Assembly (NCBI GenBank): GCA_002706685.1
Contig: PALV01000007.1
Location: 1-33,898, forward strand
Source of the DNA: Gammaproteobacteria bacterium
GTDB lineage: Bacteria > Pseudomonadota > Gammaproteobacteria > Pseudomonadales > Pseudohongiellaceae
DNA length: 33,898 bases
Direction of reading: 5' to 3'
Shown: positions 26,471-33,898 of the stretch, in pieces
Layout: every line of letters begins with the position of its first letter
How positions within the stretch are numbered: position 1 is the stretch's first letter
Notes under the pieces: model-generated
The model's input: the letters and a program-made list of their open reading frames with translations, nothing else
What the model was told of the DNA's origin: nothing
The model's database searches: none
Made by a program: the position numbers and the translations under genes

Positions 26471-27130
26471 ATGCTTGATGAAAAAAGCAATGTTCGAGAT
26501 GAGATGATTGACGCGTACCTGCGTGACACCCTGCCCGATGAGGAGCGTGCACAGGTAGAACTGTGGATGCTGGAAGATCCGGAGTTCCACGAACAGGTCC
26601 GTCAGGCAGAGCTCATGCTGACCTCATTCAGTCAGCTGGAAAACTCTGCATCAGCATCAATTCACCCGATAAAATCTGAAACTCCGCATGAAACACGCAC
26701 ATCTTTTAAACAATGGATAGCGCAACCAATGTCGATGGCGGCAACGGTGCTACTCGCTGTAGCAGCTACCCTGCTGATCCGCGGAGAGAGTCAGCTAACC
26801 GACGGCGTATCGCTATCCAATGGGCTCGCCTTGAACTCCGTGACCACGCTGCAGTCAACCCGCAGCGCGGATAATGAAATTCAATTAAACGGCGACACGC
26901 AACTACTTCAGATTGATGTTGGCATTAGCCTTGACGATGCGCCGTACCAGGTTGTGCTTACTCATGAAGACGGCAATCCACGCTTTGAGTTTCAGCTGCA
27001 TGCAGATGCCAACGGAATGGTCCGGCTCCTGACACCCGCAAAGCTTGAAGGTCGTTATCTGCTGAGCGTGCAGCAATCAGGCAGTAGTGGCCAATCGGAA
27101 CAAGCCTACCTGCTCGAATTCAACGGATAG
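26471..27130 (+). CDS. Membrane anti-sigma-like protein
   Basis: The 219-residue protein has a short N-terminal helical segment (MIDAYLRDTLPDEERAQVELW-LEDPEFHEQV, about residues 12-43) like the sigma-binding domains of zinc-free anti-sigma factors. A single membrane helix lies at about 87-104 (MSMAATVLLAVAATLLI). A beta-rich C-terminal domain would lie in the periplasm. Such proteins hold an ECF sigma factor at the membrane until cleaved or altered. AGGAGGG lies 9 bases before the ATG. It follows the sigma gene by 32 bp and precedes the peroxidase by 37 bp. The role is inferred from topology and position. Confidence 0.7.
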   Translation: MLDEKSNVRDEMIDAYLRDTLPDEERAQVELWMLEDPEFHEQVRQAELMLTSFSQLENSASASIHPIKSETPHETRTSFKQWIAQPMSMAATVLLAVAATLLIRGESQLTDGVSLSNGLALNSVTTLQSTRSADNEIQLNGDTQLLQIDVGISLDDAPYQVVLTHEDGNPRFEFQLHADANGMVRLLTPAKLEGRYLLSVQQSGSSGQSEQAYLLEFNG

Positions 27131-27167
27131 TCCTAACTAACTCTCCCTACGGGCCAGGAGTGTTGCC

Positions 27168-28685
27168 ATGGAACTAGTGCGAGGTCTTAATGAAAAAGGG
27201 CAATTCAAGACCTTACCTGATGGCGTAAAGCTCTACACGCTGTTTAACAACAAAGTTCCGCAGGCAGGCTTTGACGTCACTGATTTGCGCAAACTGGGTG
27301 CCGCGATGCGGGACCTGCAGGCCTCCAACGTGTCAGCAATGGCTGGCTATACCTATCTTGGACAGTTTCTGGCTCATGACCTGAGTCGACTGCGAATTAA
27401 GGGTCACAATAAGACGGTCAAATCGTTCACCACCGACATCCTGCGCAGCGATGTCAGTTCCGTACTGGATCTCAGCAGTGTTTACGAAGGTGCTGTAGCT
27501 GGCAGTTTGATGCGGAAAACCGGAAGCGCCTTTATGGCCCTGGGCGATGCGCATGTTTCCGATGGGCCCGACCTTGCAGGTTACGACCTGCCTCGCAACG
27601 GCTTGCGTGCCTGTGTCGGCGATGACCGTAATGACGAAAATCTAATCGTTTCCCAGCTGCACGTTCAGTTCCTGAAACTTCATAATTTCTTTGTCAGGGA
27701 AATCAGCCACGATCATCCGGGTCTTGGCACTGACTCGCTTTTCGAGTCAGCCAGAGAACAGGTCATCCTCCACTATCAGGAGGTTATTCTTTATGATTTC
27801 CTGTATGAAATTCTCCATCCGGCAGTTTGGAAAGCCATAATCCTTGAGAACGAACATATACTGTGGGACCCGGACTCTACAGAGCCTGCAGTGTTGCCGA
27901 TTGAGTATACCGCCGCAGCGGGTAGATTCGGACACGCAATGGTTCAGAACAATTACAACCTCAATGCAGTGACCAGTGTCAGTGTTTCAGAACTGTTTGA
28001 GATGACCGGTGAGGGCGGTTTTGGCGGTAAGTATCTGCGAATGCCGGCAAGCCATTTAATCGACTGGCGACTGTTTTTTGACTTCCCTGATCAAAGTACA
28101 CGGGGCCTGCCATCGCGTAACAAGGCTTTAAGAATCTCGCCGCGGGTTCGCGTTAATCTGACCAATACACAGTCTTTGGCTGTGCCAGAGGAAACCAACC
28201 TGGCTACGCGAAATCTGCTCAGAGGTCTGCAGATGCGACTCAGCTCCGGCCAGGCGGCAGTGAATTACTTGTTAAATAATTTTGAAACCCGGTTACGTGA
28301 GCTGGAAATTCCAGTCCGCTTACTCGATAGAGATCAGCTTAACCTCAATAAGCCAGACTATTCGCGACACGTTCTCGATCGCTGCAACCCGGCACTGAGT
28401 AATCAAACGCCGTTATGGTATTACGTGTTAGCCGAAGCGTGCGTGGAAACCATTGAGGGAATTGGCAAGCTGGGTCCCCTGGGAAGTCTGCTTGTGGCAG
28501 AGTCTGTCCGAGGCTTATTGCAGCTTGACCGAAACTCAATGAGGTATAAAACGCGCCGACAAGACATCGCCCCCAGCAAGCAGATTCCCGGTTATCTGGA
28601 GAGAAAGTTTCTGCAAATGAGTGATCTGATTCTTGCAGCCAACTCCGGTGTCTCAGACCCCACTACGTTCATAACAAGGCAGTAG
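27168..28685 (+). CDS. Animal-type haem peroxidase
   Basis: The 505-residue protein of the peroxidase-cyclooxygenase superfamily has the distal haem His H70 in YLGQFLAHD, the catalytic Arg R154 and the ester-linking Glu position E157 in GDDRNDENLIVSQLHVQFLKLHN, and the proximal His H256 in EYTAAAGRFGHAMVQNNYNL. It would use hydrogen peroxide to oxidise halides or organic substrates. The residue before the distal His is Ala69, where mammalian enzymes have an ester-forming Asp, so at most one covalent haem link is expected. There is no signal peptide, suggesting the cytoplasm. AGGAG lies 8 bases before the ATG. It sits inside the sigma/CHAT operon, 29 bp before the next gene. Confidence 0.9.
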   Translation: MELVRGLNEKGQFKTLPDGVKLYTLFNNKVPQAGFDVTDLRKLGAAMRDLQASNVSAMAGYTYLGQFLAHDLSRLRIKGHNKTVKSFTTDILRSDVSSVLDLSSVYEGAVAGSLMRKTGSAFMALGDAHVSDGPDLAGYDLPRNGLRACVGDDRNDENLIVSQLHVQFLKLHNFFVREISHDHPGLGTDSLFESAREQVILHYQEVILYDFLYEILHPAVWKAIILENEHILWDPDSTEPAVLPIEYTAAAGRFGHAMVQNNYNLNAVTSVSVSELFEMTGEGGFGGKYLRMPASHLIDWRLFFDFPDQSTRGLPSRNKALRISPRVRVNLTNTQSLAVPEETNLATRNLLRGLQMRLSSGQAAVNYLLNNFETRLRELEIPVRLLDRDQLNLNKPDYSRHVLDRCNPALSNQTPLWYYVLAEACVETIEGIGKLGPLGSLLVAESVRGLLQLDRNSMRYKTRRQDIAPSKQIPGYLERKFLQMSDLILAANSGVSDPTTFITRQ

Positions 28686-28714
28686 CGCCATTCAATCAAA
28701 ACGAGGAAAAGCAA

Positions 28715-29239
28715 ATGTCAGCGAATGATTTCTGGACAGACATTCAAAATAGTGAGTGGCACTCGGTAGGTGGAAGCACTGTAAGAAACAAACAATTCAA
28801 CCCCTTCCCTGAAGATGATTGGCGCGAGCAACTGGTACGAGACAATGAACCCTATTACCCACCGAGTGGTGTGCACATAAAATTAAAATGCCAGGAAGAG
28901 ACTCGTGGCGAGTACGCTGTCGACCACCACGGCAAACCAGAGCGGGTACCGGCAACAAAGCTGAGAACCTTTAGGCTGGAAATTTCGGGCGACGATTTTC
29001 TGGGAAAAGAAGTACTCAGTACTGCGCGATTTCTTGTGGTTGGTGATCATGCCATATCGTCGCCGCTGACACTCAGCAGTACAAAATCAGTCGTTGTACT
29101 TGTGCGCCTGCATACCGCATCGGATGGAAAGCAGGTCATGGTCAACGAGCTGATCTGGTCAGTGCAATACGATAAAACGCCAGGTAGCACCAAGACCTTC
29201 TACGACATCCAGAAGTGGTTCTGCTGCAGATATCCATGA
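28715..29239 (+). CDS. Hypothetical 174-residue protein of the peroxidase-CHAT operon
   Basis: It begins MSANDFWTDIQNSEWHSVGG. It is hydrophilic and predicted beta-rich from its alternating pattern (TKLRTFRLEISGDDFLG, SVVVLVRLHTASDGKQVMVNELIWSVQYD) and ends in IQKWFCCRYP. No family is recognised and there is no signal peptide or membrane helix. GAGG precedes the ATG. Its stop overlaps the CHAT protein's ATG (ATGA), so it is tightly coupled to the protease gene. It could be a partner, adaptor or substrate of the neighbouring enzymes, but nothing in the sequence decides this. Confidence 0.75.
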   Translation: MSANDFWTDIQNSEWHSVGGSTVRNKQFNPFPEDDWREQLVRDNEPYYPPSGVHIKLKCQEETRGEYAVDHHGKPERVPATKLRTFRLEISGDDFLGKEVLSTARFLVVGDHAISSPLTLSSTKSVVVLVRLHTASDGKQVMVNELIWSVQYDKTPGSTKTFYDIQKWFCCRYP

Positions 29240-32200
29240 AATCACTTGCTTTAACAGGCACGTTGATTGGCTTATTGATAGCCAGCAATCAGGCTGAGGC
29301 CCAGTGCAGGACTGGAGATGACGCCTTTCGCGAAGAACATCAGGTTCAGGTGCCTGAAGGAGGTCTGCTGCTTCGCGTTGCCCCGGGTGCTGAGTCGCTC
29401 ATTGTTGAGCTGCACGGAAATGGGCAATCGTTCTCGTCGGCTAGCCCTGCAGGCGCGGCGTTAGAGCATCCCATTGTATTGGGCAGTGATGCTGTCAACG
29501 AGACGTATCAGGTTTGCATGTATGCACGATATCAGCAGTCCCGTCCGAGCAGCCAGTTTCTGGACGAGATACCACTGCGCAACATAAGCACGAGCGAGGC
29601 GGAGTTATTGTCATTGATGTCAGCAGCCTTCCGTCTTTGGGCTGACGATACGTTTCAGTCCCGCAACGAGGCCATTGAGATTTTTGGTCAGGTAGCGGCA
29701 GCGGCCAGGTCTGTTTCAGAAGAACTGATGACAGACGCATTGCTGATGATGGCAAAAGCACAGCTTCGACAGGCGGATTTCGCAAATGCACTGAATACCC
29801 TGTCAGAGTTGCCGGCTGAACTGGATGATCCGATTAAAGGCTATAAGGCAGCGTGGGCAATCGGTGAAGCGAATCTTCGTCTGAATGACCTGCCCGGAGC
29901 CATCGATGCTCTGCAAAGATCAGTGGATATTATTCTGAATTTTCCTGCCGGGCTTTCAGACAAAGCGTCAAGGGATCTGGTTGATATACGCATCCTGCTT
30001 GCGGAGTCATTCCTGGCCTCCTGGCAGATTGAACAGGCAGAAGCGCAGATCGACCTGGCGGCAGAAACCTCGGGTGACGAGTACCGACTGACAGGACGTC
30101 TGCACGACGTAATGGGTTTCCTGGCAATCCGTCGAAGTGATCTGCCTGGACTGACACTTGCCGAGCAGCGGCAACATCTGTCAGAAGCAATCGACATCAT
30201 GCTTGCCGGCAGGATCTATTCCCAGGAGTCAGCGGATCCGATCCCGATGGCGGCGTTCGAGAACAATCTGGGATTCGTCTATGATCGCCTCGGTGAATAC
30301 CGGCGTGCGCTTATTCATTATCGCAATATTCTCGATACGGTTGATCCAGGAGAACACCCACTGGTCTATCGTTTTGCTTATTCGAATCTGGGGCGGCTCT
30401 ATCAGGTGACTGCCGACTACGACAGGTCGGAAAGTTACTACCGGCAATCCATCACTTTCTCAGAGAGCTCCAGCGGAACCATTTCAACAACACGCTGTGC
30501 ACTGGGTGCAACACTGCGCATGAAAGGCGACATCGACAGAGCTTTAGCAGAGCAGAATCTTTGCCTGCGACAGGCTGAGGCGACCGACAATACCCGAGCG
30601 ACAATTCTGGCTCGTTATGAGTTGGCTGAAAGCCTGTTAATGAAGGGTGATCAGGAAGCGGCCTGGTTAAATGTGCAGTGGGCATGGCAACAGGGGGCGT
30701 CTGATATAAGCCCGGCTTTGCGAGCCCGCGTAATGAGGCTGTACGCATGGTTATCCCAGCTTAGGGGGAATCAGGAGCAGGCTTCGTTCATTATTAATGA
30801 AGCTCTGGTTCAGCAAAACGAAGAGCAGGCACGATTGGATATGGCCGATAAAATAGAAAACCTGGCTATGGCCATGAATATCGGTCTTGTACAGGGAGAC
30901 ATGGCGCTAGCAGAGCAACACGGGCTGTTGGCGATTGATCTTGTCGAAACACAATACGAGCAGTTTGAGTCAGAAAGGCTGGGTCCAAGCTGGGGGTCAC
31001 GAACGCACAGGATTTACGTTCAATTGGCGGAGGCCTATATCAGGCAGCATCTGGCTACCGGCGATCAGCAGGCACTTGGCAAGGCCTTTGCAATAACGGA
31101 AAGATCTAGAGCAGCAAGTTTACGTCAGCAATTTTCAAGGTATCAGCAAAGCGACCGCAGCGCAGAACCGGTCGGCAATGTTGGCGACAACTCCATCAGC
31201 CAGGAGGCTGCCAAAGCCCAGATCGATGCGATCAGTCGTATTGCCAATGAGTTTGCCAGCAAAAACATGACAGCCAGTATCGACAGCGCCGATATCAGCC
31301 TGCCAATCAACTACTATCATCACCAGGACGTTCTGTCCCTGCATCGCCTGCACGGAGTCTCAAGCATACCATTACCACAGGCCATGCCACTGGCGCAGAT
31401 ACAGTCCAGGCTCAGACCTGAACAGGCAGCACTTTACTATCTGACGACGGATTCAGATAACTTCGTGTTTACTGTCACCTCAGATGCGTTGTCGGTAGCG
31501 AAACTCCCCGACTCACTGCCAGCAGGACTGGTCGACACGCTGCGACAGCAGTTGGCTGACCCTAATTCACTGCCATACAATTCGCTGGCTCAGCTCTCCA
31601 GGCATTTGTTGGGGGGCATCAATGAACTGCCAGGCAAGACAGACCTCTTGATAGTGCCACACGGCGCTTTTCACGCAGTTCCATTTGCGGCACTGGCCCT
31701 TCCGGACGAACCTGGCTACACACCATTGATATCGCGCTTCAGCGTGCAGACTCTGCCGTCGCTGACTGCCTACTTGATGGAAAAGTCACTGAATTCCAGC
31801 AACGCTCAGGTTGATATCGCCGTCTTTGCAGACCCGCTGTTCGATGCAAACGAGCTGACTCAGCAATTGGCAGCGCTGGAAAGCCTAGATGTAACTGGGC
31901 TGCGAGGCTGGTCAGACAGTCTGCAGCGACTGCCCAACACCGCGTTCGAGGCCGCCAAACTGACAGAGCTTTTTGGAGAAGACCGTACCCAACTGTTTAC
32001 AGGACAACGAGCTTCACGCAGCAACCTCGCTCGAGAAGATGTACGCAATGCCAAGGTTCTGCATATTGCAACGCACGGCTACTTTAACGCCGCCAATGAA
32101 GACAATGTTGGCCTGGGCTTTTCAGTCATAGATGAGTTCGGGAATCCTGACACGGGCTTCGTTACCCTCCCGGAGCTGTTTTCCTACCGATTCAACAACG

Positions 32201-32514
32201 AACTGGTTGTTGTCAGTGGCTGTGATACCGCGATGGGACGACAGCTGGGAGGAGAGGGCATGATGGGTCTGGCTCGTGGCTTCATGGTTCAAGGCGCAAA
32301 ACACGTCATTTCGACTCTCTGGCCAGTGTCCGATAGAGCCTCCGCCGATTTCATGGCAATCTTCTACAGACACCTGCATCAGACCGGCAATGTTGCCGAT
32401 GCGCTTAAGTCGGCGCAGCTGGACATGCAACAGAACCCTAATTATCGCGACCCGTTCTACTGGGCCGCGTACACACTCACCTCGGTCAGTCCCGACCCAA
32501 GCCTGACTTTCTAA
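29236..32514 (+). CDS. Exported TPR-CHAT caspase-like protease
   Basis: The 1092-residue protein has a signal peptide (MKSLALTGTLIGLLIASNQAEA, cleavage after residue 22), then many TPR-like helical repeats (about residues 120-620; clear ones around NNLGFVYDRLGEYRRALIHY and YSNLGRLYQVTADYDRSESYY). The C-terminal CHAT domain (about 720-1090) has the catalytic pair H947 in ATHGYF and C996 in VSGCDTA. CHAT peptidases are relatives of caspases and separase. ATG 29236 overlaps the preceding stop and gives the signal peptide. GTG 29215 would spoil it. Export separates this protein from the cytoplasmic TPR-CHAT of type III-E CRISPR. It ends the operon. A weak hairpin (32554-32567) follows. Confidence 0.9.
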   Translation: MKSLALTGTLIGLLIASNQAEAQCRTGDDAFREEHQVQVPEGGLLLRVAPGAESLIVELHGNGQSFSSASPAGAALEHPIVLGSDAVNETYQVCMYARYQQSRPSSQFLDEIPLRNISTSEAELLSLMSAAFRLWADDTFQSRNEAIEIFGQVAAAARSVSEELMTDALLMMAKAQLRQADFANALNTLSELPAELDDPIKGYKAAWAIGEANLRLNDLPGAIDALQRSVDIILNFPAGLSDKASRDLVDIRILLAESFLASWQIEQAEAQIDLAAETSGDEYRLTGRLHDVMGFLAIRRSDLPGLTLAEQRQHLSEAIDIMLAGRIYSQESADPIPMAAFENNLGFVYDRLGEYRRALIHYRNILDTVDPGEHPLVYRFAYSNLGRLYQVTADYDRSESYYRQSITFSESSSGTISTTRCALGATLRMKGDIDRALAEQNLCLRQAEATDNTRATILARYELAESLLMKGDQEAAWLNVQWAWQQGASDISPALRARVMRLYAWLSQLRGNQEQASFIINEALVQQNEEQARLDMADKIENLAMAMNIGLVQGDMALAEQHGLLAIDLVETQYEQFESERLGPSWGSRTHRIYVQLAEAYIRQHLATGDQQALGKAFAITERSRAASLRQQFSRYQQSDRSAEPVGNVGDNSISQEAAKAQIDAISRIANEFASKNMTASIDSADISLPINYYHHQDVLSLHRLHGVSSIPLPQAMPLAQIQSRLRPEQAALYYLTTDSDNFVFTVTSDALSVAKLPDSLPAGLVDTLRQQLADPNSLPYNSLAQLSRHLLGGINELPGKTDLLIVPHGAFHAVPFAALALPDEPGYTPLISRFSVQTLPSLTAYLMEKSLNSSNAQVDIAVFADPLFDANELTQQLAALESLDVTGLRGWSDSLQRLPNTAFEAAKLTELFGEDRTQLFTGQRASRSNLAREDVRNAKVLHIATHGYFNAANEDNVGLGFSVIDEFGNPDTGFVTLPELFSYRFNNELVVVSGCDTAMGRQLGGEGMMGLARGFMVQGAKHVISTLWPVSDRASADFMAIFYRHLHQTGNVADALKSAQLDMQQNPNYRDPFYWAAYTLTSVSPDPSLTF

Positions 32515-32749
32515 GCATCCCTCAGTAATACCTCAGCCACGCGCACAGGCAACCAGGCTGGAGCCTGAAAACACCCCGGGTCTTTGTCAATTTTTTTCAC
32601 ACTGGCTGAGACATTCCGCGTGGTCACGACAGACTTTCCTCAAGCAGACACACAAAGTCTGCGTATTGCTATTTGGTCCCATTCATCGGGCCAATCAAGG
32701 CAACAGGCAGAACCAGCAACGTCGCCATTCGGAATCAGGAATCTGTGTC

Positions 32750-33898
32750 ATGACAATAACAGTAGCCAATAAGTCAGCGCCCTCGAAATCAGTTTCAGGA
32801 AATCATACAGAGGAGCGCTGCCGGCAAAGTGACAAGCGAAGAGTAAATTCAGTTGCCCTGGCGCTCAGCCTTTTCCTGGGTTTGACATTTAACAGCATCG
32901 CCGCCGCGCAGACAGACACAAGGACGGCCCTTCAGGCAGTCTACAATTCAACCGGGGGTGCCAACTGGGTAAATAGCAGTGGCTGGCTGGGTGAGGCTGG
33001 TACAGAGTGTGACTGGTTTGGTGTTCAGTGTGATCAACAAGGTGCCCTGACAGGCCTGAACCTCTCAAATAACAACCTGACTGGGGTATTGCCAGACGAG
33101 CTGTGGAGCACTACCACGCTGCAGTCGCTCAGCGTAAACAGCAACAATCTGTCAGGCGATTTTCCCGATTCGACTACTTTCGCGGCGCTGAACCAGCTGC
33201 ATAGTCTGGATCTGGGCGGCAACGACTACAGTGGTTCACTGCCGGCAAGCCTGGGCAGTGCGGACGGTCTGCGCTTCCTGTTCCTGTGGGGCAACCAGTT
33301 TAGTGGTCCCATCCCCGCCGAGTGGGCCAACCTGACCGCGCTGGAGCACCTGTCACTGGGAGGCAACAATACTCTTAATGGCTCGCTGCCGGCATTTCTG
33401 GGTGACATGACCAGTCTGACCAATCTTGACCTGGCCTACAATGCCTTCACTGGTGAGATTCCAGTGGAGCTGGCCAATCTGAGCAATGCGACGTCAATCA
33501 ACCTGCGCAGCAACCAGCTCAGCGGCGCCGTGCCGCAGGCCGTTCTGGATATGGGCGTGGTGGATCTGTGGGCCAACCCGGGTCTGACCGGCCTGGCGCT
33601 GGGCACGCAAGCCGCTTGTGACAGCCAGACCACGTTGACGGTGGGCGAGCGTGCCAACGGTGAACTCACCCCGTTCACCGACTGCTACTTTGAAGAAGAC
33701 CATATTATGGCGGACTTCTTCAGCCTGGATCTGAGTGGTGCAACTGGCACTACCTTGCTGCGCATTGAAGCCTACTCAGACTTCTTCTACCCACACGTCG
33801 GTGTGCTGGATAGCAACAGCTACGAAGGTCTGGATATCGTCGATACCCAGATCCAGCAGAACGGTCTGTCGTTTGAAGTGGCGCTGGCCCCGGGTGAG
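32750..33898 (+). CDS. Secreted leucine-rich-repeat protein (3' end beyond window)
   Basis: 383 codons are visible and the frame is still open at the edge. An unusually long charged N-terminus (about 38 residues) precedes a hydrophobic export segment (SVALALSLFLGLTFNSIAAAQ). Then come an LRR N-cap (LQAVYNSTGGANWVNSSGWLG with a Cys pair) and about eight plant-type repeats of the form LxxLxLxxNxLSGxIP (about residues 98-280). From about residue 305 a different beta-rich domain begins (DHIMADFFSLDLSGATGTTLLRIEAY), resembling pre-peptidase C-terminal-like domains. It is probably an adhesion or cell-surface recognition protein. It lies 235 bp after the CHAT gene and may be a separate transcript. 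Confidence 0.85.
   Translation, partial: MTITVANKSAPSKSVSGNHTEERCRQSDKRRVNSVALALSLFLGLTFNSIAAAQTDTRTALQAVYNSTGGANWVNSSGWLGEAGTECDWFGVQCDQQGALTGLNLSNNNLTGVLPDELWSTTTLQSLSVNSNNLSGDFPDSTTFAALNQLHSLDLGGNDYSGSLPASLGSADGLRFLFLWGNQFSGPIPAEWANLTALEHLSLGGNNTLNGSLPAFLGDMTSLTNLDLAYNAFTGEIPVELANLSNATSINLRSNQLSGAVPQAVLDMGVVDLWANPGLTGLALGTQAACDSQTTLTVGERANGELTPFTDCYFEEDHIMADFFSLDLSGATGTTLLRIEAYSDFFYPHVGVLDSNSYEGLDIVDTQIQQNGLSFEVALAPGE

Noticed and set aside
32554..32597. Intrinsic terminator after the CHAT gene
   Set aside because: The stem CAGGCT/AGCCTG has only a 2-nt centre and the T-run is about 24 bases downstream, so it does not form a normal terminator.
33050..33600. Repetitive pattern that could suggest a DNA repeat array or CRISPR
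   Set aside because: The repetition is at protein level (leucine-rich repeats of about 24 residues). Nucleotide copies are too divergent and there are no spacers.

Overview
The window looks like an accessory island in a gammaproteobacterium, probably free-living or marine. The evidence is the mix of Tn7-type, IS21 and integron-cassette parts and the style of the sigma/CHAT operon. No rRNA, tRNA or housekeeping gene is present to fix the taxon.

Region 1 (1-2520) is a stretch of integron gene cassettes separated by attC-like sites. It carries a HigB/HigA toxin-antitoxin pair (minus strand, higA cut by the window edge), a YefM/YoeB-type pair (plus), a serine beta-lactamase-like hydrolase (minus) and a small two-helix membrane protein (minus). 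Stop codons fall inside the attC cores, as is typical of cassettes. Region 2 (2519-4489) is a complete IS21-family element (istA, istB, multiple terminal repeats) that cuts into the fourth attC. Region 3 (4490-7094) is the remnant of a Tn7-like transposon: tnsD without its 5' part, then an apparently intact tnsE. tnsA, tnsB and tnsC are missing and integron sequence stands in their place, so the IS seems to mark a deletion.

Region 4 (7363-24529), in the cargo position behind tnsE, is a DISARM anti-phage operon of unusual make-up: a C5-cytosine methyltransferase (drmMII-like, normally class 2), drmD and drmMI (class 1), a GHKL ATPase fused to a C-terminal TIR-like domain, then drmA, drmB and drmC. 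Most genes overlap or nearly touch. Base composition changes abruptly inside drmD, inside drmMI (over the target-recognition part) and at the end of drmC, which suggests a mosaic built by recombination. The GHKL-TIR gene is the most novel component. It suggests that a restriction-like DISARM system is coupled to a possible NAD-consuming or signalling effector.

Region 5 (24530-25838) is mostly non-coding. It has candidate transposon-end motifs, a piece closely resembling the attC interrupted by IS21 but inverted, one small gene of unknown function, three copies of a 15-bp dyad and a 16-bp-arm hairpin. Region 6 (25839-33898) is an operon with an ECF-like sigma factor, a membrane anti-sigma-like protein, an animal-type haem peroxidase, an unknown 174-residue protein and an exported TPR-CHAT protease, followed by a secreted leucine-rich-repeat protein that runs off the window. 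A sigma/anti-sigma pair beside an exported caspase-like protease and a peroxidase is a candidate undescribed stress or conflict system.
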